62,626 bases of DNA, taken from NCBI GenBank assembly GCA_017458065.1, contig JAFTGD010000041.1, forward strand, positions 1 through 62,626, written 5' to 3'. Below, piece by piece: positions 35,906 to 46,371 of the stretch. Position 1 is the stretch's first letter, and the number at the start of each line of letters is the position of its first letter. A program made the position numbers and the translations under genes. Source of the DNA: Oscillospiraceae bacterium. GTDB taxonomy: Bacteria; Bacillota; Clostridia; Oscillospirales; Oscillospiraceae. The notes under the pieces are model-generated. The model was not told where the DNA came from. It made no database searches and saw nothing but the letters and a program-made list of their open reading frames with translations.

Positions 35906-36775
35906 ATGAGAAGAACTATTGCAATGCTGCTGGCAGTCATGATGATCTTTGCCCTCGCAGCCACCCAGGCCTTCGCCGACGAACAGACCGTTCCCAGCGG
36001 TGTGGAGGACGGTGTCCTCACCATCGCTATGGAATGCGCCTACGCCCCCTACAACTGGACCCAGAGCGACGACTCCAACGGCGCCGTTCCCATCGCCAAT
36101 GTCCCCGGTTCCTATGCCAACGGCTATGATGTCATGATCGCAAAGCAGCTCTGCGAGGCCAACGGCTGGGAGCTGGAGGTCATCCAGTCCGACTGGGATT
36201 CGCTGGTCCCCGGCGTGCAGACCGGCACCTTTGACGCGGTTATCGCGGGTCAGTCCATGACGGCAGAGCGCGCCGAGCAGGTCGACTTTGCAGGGCCCTA
36301 CTTCTACGCCACCATCGTCTGCCTGACCAAGGCCGACAGCCCGCTGGCTTCCGCCACCGGCATCGCCGATCTGAGCGGCGCATCCTGCACAGCGCAGATC
36401 GCCACCATCTGGTACGACACCTGCCTGCCCCAGATCGAGGGCGCCAATGTGATGACCGCCGCTGAGACCGCCCCCGCCATGCTGATGGCGCTGGAGACCG
36501 GCATGGTCGACTTCGTCTGCACCGACATGCCCACTGCGCAGGGCGCTGTGGCAGCTTATCCGGACCTCGCGATCCTCGACTTCTCCGGCACGGACGGCGA
36601 CTTCCAGTTCACCGAGCAGGAGCGCGCGGAGAACGTCAACATCGGTGTCTCGATGATGAAGGGCAACACCGAGCTGCGGGAAGCGATCGACAGCGTCCTT
36701 TCCGAGATGACCACGGACGACTTCAACGACCTGATGGCCTATGCCATTTCCATCCAGCCGCTGAGCGAAGACTGA
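35906..36775 (+). CDS. Amino-acid (probably lysine) ABC substrate-binding protein
   Basis: 289 residues, solute-binding protein family 3. Signal peptide MRRTIAMLLAVMMIFALAAT with a signal-peptidase-I-like QAFA/DE end and no lipobox Cys, unusual for a Gram-positive binding protein, which is normally lipid-anchored. Mature domain has ECAYAPYNWT, NGYDVMIAKQLCE and AVIAGQSMTAERAEQVDFAGPYF, typical of amino-acid binders. First gene of the riboswitch-controlled operon, so lysine or a close relative is the inferred ligand. Confidence 0.9.
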   Translation: MRRTIAMLLAVMMIFALAATQAFADEQTVPSGVEDGVLTIAMECAYAPYNWTQSDDSNGAVPIANVPGSYANGYDVMIAKQLCEANGWELEVIQSDWDSLVPGVQTGTFDAVIAGQSMTAERAEQVDFAGPYFYATIVCLTKADSPLASATGIADLSGASCTAQIATIWYDTCLPQIEGANVMTAAETAPAMLMALETGMVDFVCTDMPTAQGAVAAYPDLAILDFSGTDGDFQFTEQERAENVNIGVSMMKGNTELREAIDSVLSEMTTDDFNDLMAYAISIQPLSED

Positions 36776-36794
36776 TCATCCCTGAAAACCAACC

Positions 36795-36821
36795 GGGCGG
36801 GAGCAACACTCCCGCCCTTTT
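36795..36821 (+). terminator. Intercistronic hairpin after the binding-protein gene
   Basis: GGGCGGGAG (36795-36803) pairs with CTCCCGCCC (36809-36817), followed by TTTT. Such partial terminators commonly give more binding protein than permease. Confidence 0.8.
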
Positions 36822-36854
36822 AGTGACAGTTACAGACACAAAGGAGCAGACCTT

Positions 36855-37703
36855 ATGAACAAGTTTGCACAGTTGGGAGCGGATATTGCCAAGCTCTGGA
36901 CCAAGTACTCCGGCGCCTATATCAGCGGCATTGAGAATACCCTGATCCTCGCCCTGATCGGCACGGTGATCGGCTGCCTGATCGGCTTCATCTGCGGTGT
37001 CCTCAACACCATCCCCTACAGCAGGAGCGATCACCCTGTGAAGCGCTTCTTCCTCAAGCTGATCCGTGTGATCATCCGCATCTATGTGGAAGTCTTCCGC
37101 GGGACCCCGATGGTGCTGCAGGCGGTGTTCCTGTTCTACGGCCTGCCCTACTTTACGGACAACGCGGTGAAGTTCACTTCCGTCTGGGCGGCGGCCATAG
37201 TGGTCGTCTCCATCAACACCGGCGCCTATATGGCGGAGTCGGTACGCGGCGGCATCATCTCGGTCGACCCGGGTCAGACCGAGGGGGCCAAGGCCATCGG
37301 CATGACCCACGTGCAGACGATGACCAGCGTCATCCTCCCGCAGGCGCTGCGCAACATCATGCCCCAGATCGGGAACAACTTTATCATTAACGTCAAGGAC
37401 ACCTCCGTGATGTTCATCATCGGCTTCCCCGACTTTTTCGCGGCGCACCGCGCGACGGTCGGCGCGAGCTACCTGTACTTCCCCTCGGCGACGGTTGAGA
37501 TGGTCGGCTATCTCACGATGACGCTGCTGGCCTCCTTCCTGCTGCGCTGGGTGGAGAAGCGCCTGGACGGCGCGGGGAGCTACGAACTGGTGCAGACCGA
37601 TCAGCTGACCATGACGGCTGGGACCTATAACCACCCGGATCGCGGGACGCCCTTCGACGAGAGAAGCAAGGAATACGGTCAAACCGGAAAGGAGGAGCGC
37701 TGA
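36855..37703 (+). CDS. Amino-acid ABC transporter permease
   Basis: 282 residues, HisM/GlnP type. Three or more clear membrane segments; [20 protein letters not shown] and the EAA loop [20 protein letters not shown] that docks the ATPase. An unusually long hydrophilic C-terminal tail (~45 residues). AAGGAG upstream. Confidence 0.92.
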   Translation: MNKFAQLGADIAKLWTKYSGAYISGIENTLILALIGTVIGCLIGFICGVLNTIPYSRSDHPVKRFFLKLIRVIIRIYVEVFRGTPMVLQAVFLFYGLPYFTDNAVKFTSVWAAAIVVVSINTGAYMAESVRGGIISVDPGQTEGAKAIGMTHVQTMTSVILPQALRNIMPQIGNNFIINVKDTSVMFIIGFPDFFAAHRATVGASYLYFPSATVEMVGYLTMTLLASFLLRWVEKRLDGAGSYELVQTDQLTMTAGTYNHPDRGTPFDERSKEYGQTGKEER

Positions 37704-37704
37704 G

Positions 37705-38442
37705 ATGGCGGAGCAGATCCTGCAGATCAATCATCTGTCCAAGTCCTTCGGAAGCAACCCGGTCCTGAGAGACATCGACTTTACCGTGAGCAAAGGCGAT
37801 GTGATCAGCATCATCGGCGCTTCCGGCTCGGGTAAATCGACCCTCCTGCGCTGCGTCAACCTCCTGGAGACGCCGAGCTCAGGCGAGATCCTCTACCACG
37901 GGAAGAATGTGCTCGGCCGCGGGACGAACCCGGCGGAGTACCGGGCACATGTGGGCATGGTGTTCCAGTCCTTCAACCTCTTCAACAACATGACCGTGCT
38001 GGAGAACTGCGTCGTCGGTCAGGTCAAGGTCCTGAAGCGGGACCGCGAGGCCGCAAGGGTCCATGCGATGGAGTATCTGGAGAAGGTCGGCATGGCGCCC
38101 TATATCAAAGCCAAGCCCCGTCAGATCTCCGGCGGACAGAAGCAGCGCGTCGCGATCGCCCGCGCCATGGCGATGGACCCGGAAGTGCTGCTGTTTGACG
38201 AGCCGACTTCCGCGCTCGACCCCGAGATGGTCGGCGAGGTGCTGAACGTCATGCGGAATCTGGCCGAGAGCGGGATGACGATGCTGGTCGTCACGCATGA
38301 GATGGCCTTCGCCAGAGACGTGAGCAAGCAGGTGGTCTACATGAACAACGGCGTCATCTGCGAGCAGGGGAGCCCGGCTGAGCTCTTCGGCAACCCGCAG
38401 AAGCAGGAGACAAAGGATTTTCTTTCCCGGTTCAGAGGATAA
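37705..38442 (+). CDS. Amino-acid ABC transporter ATPase
   Basis: 245 residues. Walker [11 protein letters not shown] loop VFQSFN, signature [14 protein letters not shown], Walker [14 protein letters not shown], and the switch His in VVTHEM. It powers the importer. ATG at 37705 lies one base after the permease stop, with GGAGGAGCG inside the permease end. Confidence 0.95.
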   Translation: MAEQILQINHLSKSFGSNPVLRDIDFTVSKGDVISIIGASGSGKSTLLRCVNLLETPSSGEILYHGKNVLGRGTNPAEYRAHVGMVFQSFNLFNNMTVLENCVVGQVKVLKRDREAARVHAMEYLEKVGMAPYIKAKPRQISGGQKQRVAIARAMAMDPEVLLFDEPTSALDPEMVGEVLNVMRNLAESGMTMLVVTHEMAFARDVSKQVVYMNNGVICEQGSPAELFGNPQKQETKDFLSRFRG

Positions 38443-38463
38443 AACAGCCTCCAACCGGAGCAT

Positions 38464-38502
38464 ATGCAGAGCCGGCGGCTATTGATTCCGCCGGCTCTGC
38501 AT
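38464..38502 (+). terminator. 15-bp hairpin after the ABC operon
   Basis: ATGCAGAGCCGGCGG (38464-38478) pairs perfectly with CCGCCGGCTCTGCAT (38488-38502) around a 9-base loop. The loop contains the -35 of the next promoter. Confidence 0.75.
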
Positions 38503-38510
38503 GTTATAAT
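38482..38510 (+). promoter_or_regulatory. Promoter nested in the terminator hairpin
   Basis: TTGATT (38482-38487) in the hairpin loop, 17 bases (the right stem arm), TATAAT (38505-38510). Drives the RyR-domain gene at 38542. Confidence 0.7.
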
Positions 38511-38541
38511 CGGAGACAATGATCGGAAGGGAGACCTTTGC

Positions 38542-40431
38542 ATGATCTCTGTTACAGCGGTGCTTCTGTCAGCGACGGTCCTGTTCGCAATGGCGCTGAG
38601 CCTGATCCTGTCGCCGACGGCTTCCAAGAGAATATCGACAGCGGCCATGGCGATCGCGGTGATCGGCGGGCTTCTCTATTACGGCATCGGCTTTACGCAG
38701 ATCCCGGGCGGGAGTCTGGGCCTGAGCCTGCTCCGGACGCCCATGTGCGTAATCCGCATGTTCATCGGCGTCAACGAGCTGGCTGCGCTCAAGGGCTTCT
38801 CATGGGTGGAGTCGAGAGCGGGGCTCTATGTCTTCTGGCTGGTCCATGTGCTTGCGTTCTACTCCATGGCGAGCGCGGTGATGTTTTCGCTGGGCGCCGC
38901 CGCCCTGCGGCAGCTGCGCATGTTGCTCGCAAAGCGCGGAGACCTCACCCTGATTTACGGCATCAACGAGCAGAGCGTCAGCCTCGGCAAAGAGTGCCGC
39001 GGAGCGCGGAAGCAGGCCGTGGTCTTCGTCGCCGAGAGCGCCGATGAAAACACCGTGAGAGACCTCAACAGTGCCGGCATGACCGTCATGACCGGGGCGG
39101 ACGCGGTCTCATCCGAGAAGTCTGTCCTGAAGAAGCTGAAGCTCAAAAAACGGAAGCTCACGGTCTATGCCCTCGACGAGACGGAGGACCGGAATCTGTT
39201 CTACGCGCTGCAGCTGAAGGACGCCCTGGAGAAGGCGGGGGTTCCCGCGGAGCGGACAAGGCTGACACTGCCCGGGGCGGAGGATATCCTGATGCCGATG
39301 CTGCAGGTCTCGGAGAAGAACTACGGCTTTGGTTACGTCTATGTGTTCGACCCGGCGGATGTCACGGCGAGAGCGATGATCCGCACCTGCCCGCCCTGGG
39401 ATTTCATGTATTTTGACAAGGCGGGACGGAGCACGGGGGATTTCGAGTGCGTCGTGGCGGGCTTTGGCAGGCACGGTCAGGCCGTGCTCAAGGCGCTGGT
39501 GATGAACGGGCAGTTTGAGGGCAGCACGTTCAGGGCTGCGGTCTTCTCTCCCACGGTATGGAACGAGTCGGGCTATCTGATGGTTGAGAGCCCGGAGATC
39601 TGGAAAAACTACGACATCCGGTGCTTCGCCGAGGATGCGCGAAGCAGGGCCTTTTATGAATACATCGACAATAGACTTTCGACGCTGAAAATGATCGTCA
39701 TCTGCACCGGCAGCGACGAGATGAACAGCGAGGTCTCAGACGGCCTGATGCTCTTCCTCAAACGCCGTCACGCGGAGCAGATCTGCGTGGTGCAGTGCGG
39801 TACGAACGGCGTGCGCTACCAGGAGACCGTCGGCAACCCGATTGTCCGGACGGATATCTATACCCAGGCCCTGCTCTCGGCGGAAGAGACCGACCGCCGG
39901 GCGATCCTGCTCAACAGCACATACGACAGCTCGGACAAAAGCAACTGGGAGAAGTGGGTGTCCTGCGACAGTTTCAGCAAGATGTCCTCCAGGGCATCGG
40001 CGGACTTTGCCCCGGCGTTCATCCGCATCTCCGGTAGCTCCGAGGAGGAGATCCTCTCCGGAAACTGGAAGCCGGATGCGGCCATGCAGGAGGTGCTGGG
40101 GAAGACCGAGCATCTGCGCTGGTGCGCGTTCCACTATGTGATGGGCTATACGGGGATGAGCCGGGAGGAATTCGACGCCAACGCGGCGGCGTATGTCCGG
40201 CTTCGAGCGGAGGGAAAGCCCCCAATCAAGATCGCCAAGAACGCGCATGAGAGGACCCATGCCTGTCTGGTTCCCTGGGAAGAGCTGGACGAACTCTCCG
40301 AGAGAGAGAACCGCGTCACCGGGAAGAACGTCGACTACAAGCAGATCGACATCAACAATGTCCTCGCCATGCCGCGCCTGCTGCAGTCGGAACTGGAGAA
40401 GGGGAGAAAGAGAAAAAAGGAACGGACTTAA
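38542..40431 (+). CDS. Membrane protein with TrkA-like Rossmann and RyR-like domains
   Basis: 629 residues. Three to four membrane spans in the first ~125 residues; a first Rossmann-like nucleotide-binding segment at LIYGINEQSVSLG (~138); a second at CVVAGFGRHGQAVLKAL (~303); a C-terminal region with EHLRWCAFHYVMGY (~523) and HACLVPWEELDEL (~573), the pattern of the RyR (ryanodine-receptor) domain found in some bacterial proteins. The layout suggests a membrane channel or transporter gated by a nucleotide or other ligand (inference). ATG at 38542 follows GGAAGGGAGA; an upstream in-frame ATG at 38464 lies within the promoter hairpin. Own promoter and terminator, so monocistronic. Confidence 0.7.
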   Translation: MISVTAVLLSATVLFAMALSLILSPTASKRISTAAMAIAVIGGLLYYGIGFTQIPGGSLGLSLLRTPMCVIRMFIGVNELAALKGFSWVESRAGLYVFWLVHVLAFYSMASAVMFSLGAAALRQLRMLLAKRGDLTLIYGINEQSVSLGKECRGARKQAVVFVAESADENTVRDLNSAGMTVMTGADAVSSEKSVLKKLKLKKRKLTVYALDETEDRNLFYALQLKDALEKAGVPAERTRLTLPGAEDILMPMLQVSEKNYGFGYVYVFDPADVTARAMIRTCPPWDFMYFDKAGRSTGDFECVVAGFGRHGQAVLKALVMNGQFEGSTFRAAVFSPTVWNESGYLMVESPEIWKNYDIRCFAEDARSRAFYEYIDNRLSTLKMIVICTGSDEMNSEVSDGLMLFLKRRHAEQICVVQCGTNGVRYQETVGNPIVRTDIYTQALLSAEETDRRAILLNSTYDSSDKSNWEKWVSCDSFSKMSSRASADFAPAFIRISGSSEEEILSGNWKPDAAMQEVLGKTEHLRWCAFHYVMGYTGMSREEFDANAAAYVRLRAEGKPPIKIAKNAHERTHACLVPWEELDELSERENRVTGKNVDYKQIDINNVLAMPRLLQSELEKGRKRKKERT

Positions 40432-40477
40432 CCGCCCGTCTGCCCGGCAGGACGGACAGGGTGCGGCAGCCGTTTTG

Positions 40478-40504
40478 AAAAACATCGAGATTCTCGGTGT
40501 TTTT
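40478..40504 (+). terminator. Terminator after the RyR-domain gene
   Basis: AAAAACATCGAG (40478-40489) pairs with CTCGGTGTTTTT (40493-40504), one G-T pair; U-rich right arm. Confidence 0.85.
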
Positions 40505-40537
40505 CGCGTTTCAGAGGGGTAATTTACAGACTCTTTA

Positions 40538-40566
40538 TTGAAACTCCAGGCAAAAGAGTGTATAAT
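40538..40566 (+). promoter_or_regulatory. uvrA promoter
   Basis: TTGAAA (40538-40543), 17 bases, TATAAT (40561-40566). No LexA/DinR box was clearly seen next to it. Confidence 0.8.
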
Positions 40567-40605
40567 AACACGGTTACAGAATACGCAGTTAAGGAATCTT
40601 ACTCC

Positions 40606-43440
40606 ATGCAGGAAAACATTGTTATCAAGGGCGCAAGAGAGAACAACCTCCGCAACATCGACGTTGAGATCCCGCGGGACAAGCTGACGGTCGTCACCGG
40701 CCTCTCCGGCAGCGGCAAGTCCAGCCTGGCCTTCGACACGGTCTATGCCGAAGGGCAGAGGCGCTATGTGGAAAGCCTCAGCTCCTATGCGAGGATGTTC
40801 CTCGGCCAGATGGACAAGCCCGATGTGGACTCCATCGACGGCCTCTCTCCGGCCATTTCCATCGATCAGAAAACAACCTCCAAGAACCCTAGATCCACCG
40901 TGGGAACCGTGACGGAGATCTATGACTATCTCCGTCTGCTCTATGCCCGGATCGGCATTCCGCACTGCCCCAACTGCGGCAGGGAGATCCGCCAGCAGAC
41001 GGTGGATCAGATGGTGGACCGGATGATGCAGCTGCCGGCCGGGACAAAGCTTTCGCTGCTCGCGCCCGTCATCCGCGGCAAAAAGGGCGAACACCGCAAG
41101 ATCCTCGAGGACGCCAAGCGCTCCGGCTATGTGCGCGCCCGCGTCGACGGCCTGGTCTACGACCTGGCGGAAGAGATCCCGCTGGAGAAGAACAAGAAGC
41201 ACACCATCGAGATCATCGTGGACCGCATCGCCGTCAAGGACAGCATCCGCAGACGACTGACCGACTCTTCCGAGACGGCGCTGAGCCTCTCAGGAGGGCT
41301 TCTGACTGCGGCGCTCGCCGATACGGGGGAAGAAATCACCTTCTCGCAGAACTACGCCTGCCCGGATTGCGGCATCTCCCTTGAGGAGATCACTCCGCGG
41401 CTCTTCTCCTTCAACAACCCGCACGGCGCCTGCCCGACCTGCTCCGGCCTCGGCATCCAGATGCTGATCGATCCGGACCTCATCATGCCGAACAAAAAGC
41501 TCAGCATCGAAAACGGCGGCATCAACGCCTCCGGCTGGGGCAACGTCAAGTCCGACGGCATCTCCAAGATGTATTTTGACGCGCTGGCGAAGAGATACCG
41601 CTTCAAGCTCTCCGACCCCATCGAGATGCTCTCCTCTGAGGCCGTCGACGCGATCCTCTACGGCACGAAGGGCGAAGCCCTCCAGCTGAAGTATGAGAAA
41701 GCGGACGGACACGGCGTGATCAGGAGAGAGTTTGAAGGGATCGTGCCCAATCTGGAGCGGCGCTACCGGGAGACCCAGAGCCCGGCCATGCGGGCCGAGA
41801 TCGAAGCCTGCATGGCCGAGACGCCGTGCCCCGCCTGCGGCGGACAGCGGCTGAAGAAAACCGCGCTTGCCGTGACGGTCGGAGGGAAGAACATCGCCGA
41901 GCTCACAGCGCTCTCGGTCATGGCTGCGGCCGAGTTTCTGAACCGTCTCAATATGACCCGGAAGGAACAGCTGATCGCCGAACAGATCGTCAAGGAGATC
42001 CGCAGCCGGCTGGACTTCCTGAGCAGCGTCGGCCTCGGCTATCTCACGCTGTCCCGCTCGTCCGGGACGCTCTCGGGCGGTGAGAGCCAGCGTATCCGGC
42101 TCGCGACCCAGATCGGGTCCAGCCTGATGGGCGTGCTGTACATCCTCGACGAGCCCAGCATCGGTCTGCACCAGAGGGATAACGCCAAGCTTCTGCGCAC
42201 GCTGTACCGGCTGCGTGATCTGGGGAATACCCTGGTGGTCGTGGAGCACGATGAGGAGACCATGCGGGCGGCCGACCACGTCATCGATATCGGACCGGGC
42301 GCCGGGGTCAACGGCGGACGCGTGGTCTGCGCCGGGACCGTGGACGACATCTGCGCCTGCCCGGAGTCTGTCACCGGACAGTATCTGAGCGGGAAGAAAA
42401 AGATCCCCGTTCCGACGGTGCGGCGCAAGGGGATCGGAAAGGTCCTCACCATCCGCGGCGCGGCGGAGCACAACCTCAAGGGGATCGACGTGAGCTTCCC
42501 CCTCGGAGAACTGATCTGTGTGACCGGTGTCTCCGGCAGCGGAAAGTCCTCCCTGATTCAGGAGATCCTCTACAAAATCCTCGCCTCGGAGAAGAACCGC
42601 TCCAAGGTCCGGCCGGGCAAATTCGACAGCATCGAAGGCCTGGAGTATGTGGACAAGGTCATTGCCCTGGACCAGAGCCCCATCGGCCGCACCCCGCGCT
42701 CGAATCCCGCGACCTACACGGGCGTGTTTGACGATATCCGCAATCTGTTCGCCTCGACGCAGGACGCGCGCATGCGCGGCTACAACCAGGGCCGGTTTTC
42801 CTTCAACACCAAGGGCGGCCGCTGCGAGGCCTGCTCGGGCGACGGCCTGGTGCGGATCGAGATGCACTTTCTGCCGGACGTGTATGTCCCCTGCGAGGTC
42901 TGCGGCGGGCGCCGCTACAACCGGGAGACGCTGGAAGTGCGCTACAAGGGCAAGAACATCTCCGAGGTGCTGGACATGACGGTGGAAGAGGCGGTCGGCT
43001 TCTTTGCCAATCAGGAGAAGATCCACGACCGGCTCCAGACGCTCTACGATGTCGGCCTCGGTTACATCAAGCTCGGGCAGTCCAGCACGACGCTCTCGGG
43101 CGGCGAAGCCCAGCGCGTGAAGCTGGCGACGGAACTTTCGAAGCGGGCTACCGGCAGAACGGTGTATATCCTGGATGAGCCGACCACCGGCCTGCACGTG
43201 GCGGATGTCCACCGCCTGACGGATATTCTTTCGAGACTGACCGATGCCGGGAACACCGTCATTGTCATTGAGCACAATCTGGACGTCATCAAGGTTGCAG
43301 ACCACATCATCGACCTCGGCCCCGAAGGGGGAGACGCGGGCGGAGAACTGGTCTTTGCCGGGACGCCGGAGGACTGCGCCCGCTGTGAAGAGAGCTTTAC
43401 CGGGCAATACCTGAAACCTGTTTTGGAACTGGAGAAGTGA
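40606..43440 (+). CDS. uvrA: Excinuclease ABC subunit A
   Basis: 944 residues; damage-recognition ATPase of nucleotide excision repair. Two ABC units: Walker [10 protein letters not shown] (~32) and GVSGSGKSS (~641), signatures [13 protein letters not shown] (~489) and [13 protein letters not shown] (~829). Zinc sites CPNCG, CPDCG/CPTCSG in the first half and CEACSGDG...CEVCGG in the second. ATG at 40606 chosen by the family start ([18 protein letters not shown]). uvrB and uvrC are not in the window; recD2 follows 10 bases after the stop. Confidence 0.98.
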   Translation: MQENIVIKGARENNLRNIDVEIPRDKLTVVTGLSGSGKSSLAFDTVYAEGQRRYVESLSSYARMFLGQMDKPDVDSIDGLSPAISIDQKTTSKNPRSTVGTVTEIYDYLRLLYARIGIPHCPNCGREIRQQTVDQMVDRMMQLPAGTKLSLLAPVIRGKKGEHRKILEDAKRSGYVRARVDGLVYDLAEEIPLEKNKKHTIEIIVDRIAVKDSIRRRLTDSSETALSLSGGLLTAALADTGEEITFSQNYACPDCGISLEEITPRLFSFNNPHGACPTCSGLGIQMLIDPDLIMPNKKLSIENGGINASGWGNVKSDGISKMYFDALAKRYRFKLSDPIEMLSSEAVDAILYGTKGEALQLKYEKADGHGVIRREFEGIVPNLERRYRETQSPAMRAEIEACMAETPCPACGGQRLKKTALAVTVGGKNIAELTALSVMAAAEFLNRLNMTRKEQLIAEQIVKEIRSRLDFLSSVGLGYLTLSRSSGTLSGGESQRIRLATQIGSSLMGVLYILDEPSIGLHQRDNAKLLRTLYRLRDLGNTLVVVEHDEETMRAADHVIDIGPGAGVNGGRVVCAGTVDDICACPESVTGQYLSGKKKIPVPTVRRKGIGKVLTIRGAAEHNLKGIDVSFPLGELICVTGVSGSGKSSLIQEILYKILASEKNRSKVRPGKFDSIEGLEYVDKVIALDQSPIGRTPRSNPATYTGVFDDIRNLFASTQDARMRGYNQGRFSFNTKGGRCEACSGDGLVRIEMHFLPDVYVPCEVCGGRRYNRETLEVRYKGKNISEVLDMTVEEAVGFFANQEKIHDRLQTLYDVGLGYIKLGQSSTTLSGGEAQRVKLATELSKRATGRTVYILDEPTTGLHVADVHRLTDILSRLTDAGNTVIVIEHNLDVIKVADHIIDLGPEGGDAGGELVFAGTPEDCARCEESFTGQYLKPVLELEK

Positions 43441-43450
43441 GCAGCCTGCC

Positions 43451-45688
43451 GTGGATATGGTACAACGAGAACCGAATAGCGAAGAGGAGATCGATGTCCT
43501 GAGCTGTACGGTCAGAAGCGTGATATTCACCAACGAGGAAAACGGATACACGGTGCTGAGCGTCGAGGACACCGAAGGCGCGGAGCAGAAGATGACCGGC
43601 ATCTTCCCCTACGCCTGGCCCGGTGAGAGCATCACGGCCTACGGCCGCTGGATCACACACGGGACCTACGGACGCCAGTTTGAGGCCGAGTCCTCCGAGC
43701 GCAGCACGCCCGAGGACGAGCGGTCCGTCTTCTCCTATCTCGCTTCCGGTGCGGTCAAGGGCATCGGCCCTGTGACCGCCGGACAGATCGTGGAGAAGTT
43801 CGGCAGCCGCGCCCTGACCGTGCTGGAACAGGAGCCGCACCGGCTTGCGGAGATCCGAGGCATCAGCCTCTCCAAGGCGGAGAAGATCGCCAGAGAGTAT
43901 AGGCGCCAGCTCGGCCTGAAGAAGCTGGTCCTGCTGCTCAGCGGTTCCGGGATCGCACCGGAGTATGCGGTGCGGATGTACCGCTTCTTCGGCGACGACG
44001 CGCTGGACCTGCTGAGGGCCAACCCCTATCTGCTGACCGCGGACGGGATCGGCGCGCCCTTCGGCGCTGCGGACCGGCTTGCGGAGGAGCTCGGCATTGA
44101 GGACACGGACCCGAACCGGATCCGCGCGGGAGTGCTCTTTGTGCTGCGCCACAACGAGCGCAACGGCCACTGCTTCATCCCCTACGGAAAGCTCTGCGCG
44201 GCCTCGGCGGAACAGCTGAGTCTCACGGCGGAGGATGTCACGCCGGTGATGGAGGAGATGGCGGAGCAGGGCGACCTGGTCCGGGAACAGATCGCCGGGC
44301 AGGACGCCTGCTATCTGGAGGACATGTACCGCGCCGAGCGTGAGACCGCCGAGCGGATCGCCGCGATGGTGCAGAAGCTTCCGAACACGACGCTCAACCT
44401 TGAAAAACTGATTGATGAGTGCGAAGCGGAACAGGGGATGCATTTTGCCGAGCTGCAGAAGCAGATCCTGCGCTACGCGGCACAGAACCGGATCCTCGCG
44501 GTGACGGGCGGACCCGGCACCGGAAAGACCACCTCGCTCCGCGCGGTGCTGAAGCTCTATGAGCGCATGGGGCTGAAGACACTGCTGGCCGCCCCGACAG
44601 GGCGGGCCGCGAAGCGGATGGCGGAGCTGACCGGTACGGAAGCGGCGACCATCCACCGTATGCTTGGCGCCAAGCTCTCCGAAGAGAGCATGGATCTGGT
44701 CTTTACCAAGAACCGCGAGGACCCGCTGAACTGCGACGCGCTGATCGTCGACGAGTGCTCGATGGTGGATATCCGGCTGATGCACGCGCTGCTGGAGGCG
44801 CTGCCGCTTTCGGCGCGGCTGGTGCTGGTGGGAGACGCCGCGCAGCTGCCCGCCGTCGGACCGGGAGATGTGTTCTCGGCCATCCTGCGGAGCGAGGCGG
44901 TACCCACGGTGATGCTGACGGAGATCTTCCGCCAGCAGGAGAGCAGCCGCATCGTGCGCAACGCCCATATGATCCACAGCGGCGAGCATCCCAACCTCTC
45001 GGAGAACACGGGGGACTTCTTCCGGCTGCAGAGGCTGCAGGCGGGCTCCGTGGCCGATACCGTCGTGGAGCTCTGCAGCACCCGGCTGCCGCAGAAGATG
45101 CATATCCCGGCAGCGGAGATCCAGGTCCTCTCGCCCACGAGGAAGGGCGAATGCGGCACAAGGGAGCTCAACCGTCTGCTGCAGGCGGCGCTGAACCCGC
45201 CTGCGGCGGAGAAGAAGGAACGGGCCGTCGGGGAGGTCGTCTTCCGTGAGGGAGACCGGCTGATCCAGACAAGGAACGACTACAACGTCCTCTGGGAGTG
45301 CGCGGACGGGAGCAGCGGACTCGGCGTCTTCAACGGGGACATCGGGATCCTGAAAAGCATCAACCCCGAGGAAAAGAACCTGACGGTGGACTTTGACGGC
45401 CGGTTGGCCACCTACGACTTTGAAGCGCTCAGCGACCTCGAGCACGCCTGGGCTCTCACCGTCCACAAGGCGCAGGGCTGCGAGTACCGGGCGGTGGTCC
45501 TGGCACTGTCGGATTCCTCCCGGAGACTGCTGACCAGGACCGTGCTCTACACGGCGGTGACCCGGGCAAAGGAACTGCTGATCATGGTGGGCAACGAGAA
45601 CACCGCCTTCCGCATGATCGACAATGTGGCGCCCAGCAGGCGGTATAACGCCCTGCGCATCCGCATCCGCGAGGCCTGTGGGAAATGA
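43451..45688 (+). CDS. recD2: RecD2-type ATP-dependent DNA helicase
   Basis: 745 residues. OB-like N-terminus, helix-hairpin-helix region GVKG-IGPVTAGQIVEKFG (here AVKGIGPVTAGQIVEKFG, ~95-150), Walker A GGPGTGKTT (~354), Walker B VDECSMVD (~432), then QLPAVGPGD and the C-terminal TVHKAQGCEY and YTAVTRAKE motifs of superfamily 1B helicases. 5'-3' helicase for repair and recombination independent of RecBC. GTG at 43451 or ATG at 43457; no strong RBS. The stop overlaps the comF-like start (ATGA). Confidence 0.95.
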   Translation: MDMVQREPNSEEEIDVLSCTVRSVIFTNEENGYTVLSVEDTEGAEQKMTGIFPYAWPGESITAYGRWITHGTYGRQFEAESSERSTPEDERSVFSYLASGAVKGIGPVTAGQIVEKFGSRALTVLEQEPHRLAEIRGISLSKAEKIAREYRRQLGLKKLVLLLSGSGIAPEYAVRMYRFFGDDALDLLRANPYLLTADGIGAPFGAADRLAEELGIEDTDPNRIRAGVLFVLRHNERNGHCFIPYGKLCAASAEQLSLTAEDVTPVMEEMAEQGDLVREQIAGQDACYLEDMYRAERETAERIAAMVQKLPNTTLNLEKLIDECEAEQGMHFAELQKQILRYAAQNRILAVTGGPGTGKTTSLRAVLKLYERMGLKTLLAAPTGRAAKRMAELTGTEAATIHRMLGAKLSEESMDLVFTKNREDPLNCDALIVDECSMVDIRLMHALLEALPLSARLVLVGDAAQLPAVGPGDVFSAILRSEAVPTVMLTEIFRQQESSRIVRNAHMIHSGEHPNLSENTGDFFRLQRLQAGSVADTVVELCSTRLPQKMHIPAAEIQVLSPTRKGECGTRELNRLLQAALNPPAAEKKERAVGEVVFREGDRLIQTRNDYNVLWECADGSSGLGVFNGDIGILKSINPEEKNLTVDFDGRLATYDFEALSDLEHAWALTVHKAQGCEYRAVVLALSDSSRRLLTRTVLYTAVTRAKELLIMVGNENTAFRMIDNVAPSRRYNALRIRIREACGK

Positions 45689-46344
45689 GCCGCCTGACAG
45701 AGGGGCTGCTGGACCTGCTCTATCCGCCGAAGTGCGCCTTCTGCCGGAAACTGGTCCGAGACAGAAGAATGCTGTGCCCGGCGTGCGAGCGAAGCCTCCC
45801 TTACCCGACAAAGGAAGGGCAGCGGCAGGAGATCTCCAATCTTGCGCTTTGTCTCTCGCCGCTGTATTATACAGAAGATGTGCGCCGGTCTCTGCACCGG
45901 TACAAGTTCCGTAGCGCGGCGGCCTATTACCGCATTTACGCCGAGCTGATGGCGGCCTGCCTGCGCGAACAGGGTGTGACGGCGGAGCTTGTGACCTGGG
46001 TACCGCTCAGCCGGAAACGGCTCAGAAAGCGCGGCTACGACCAGGCGCGGCTGCTCGCGGAAGAAGTAGCCCGGCTGACGGGGCTGCCCTGCGAGCAAAC
46101 CTTGGAGAAGCCGGTCCACAACCCCGCGCAGTCCGGTGCCCGGAGCGCGGAGGAGAGAAGAAAGAACGTGCAGGGCGTTTACCGCGCGGTGACGTCTTTC
46201 TGCGGGGAACAGATCCTGCTGGTAGATGATATTGTGACGACAGGGGCCACGCTCAGCGCCGCAGCGGAGGTGCTGCTGAACGCGGGCGCGGGTGAGATCA
46301 CCGGCCTGACCCTGGCGAAAACGCCCAGGGACGGCATGGGATAA
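45685..46344 (+). CDS. comF: ComF-family phosphoribosyltransferase-like protein
   Basis: 219 residues. N-terminal zinc site with CAFC and CPAC, and a C-terminal PRTase fold with ILLVDDIVTTGATL. ComF proteins assist DNA uptake in transformation, bridging helicase and recombination factors. Overlaps recD2 by four bases. With comEC downstream, a competence role is plausible, though other late competence genes are not in view. Confidence 0.9.
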   Translation: MSRLTEGLLDLLYPPKCAFCRKLVRDRRMLCPACERSLPYPTKEGQRQEISNLALCLSPLYYTEDVRRSLHRYKFRSAAAYYRIYAELMAACLREQGVTAELVTWVPLSRKRLRKRGYDQARLLAEEVARLTGLPCEQTLEKPVHNPAQSGARSAEERRKNVQGVYRAVTSFCGEQILLVDDIVTTGATLSAAAEVLLNAGAGEITGLTLAKTPRDGMG

Positions 46345-46371
46345 GAACAGAATCGAACGGAGACAGCTGAT

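Noticed and set aside
41290-43602. 770-codon minus-strand frame across uvrA
   Set aside because: Antisense shadow of uvrA, same reasoning.
43397-45811. 804-codon minus-strand frame across recD2
   Set aside because: Antisense shadow of recD2; composition is Arg/His/Gly/Leu-rich with no recognisable domain.
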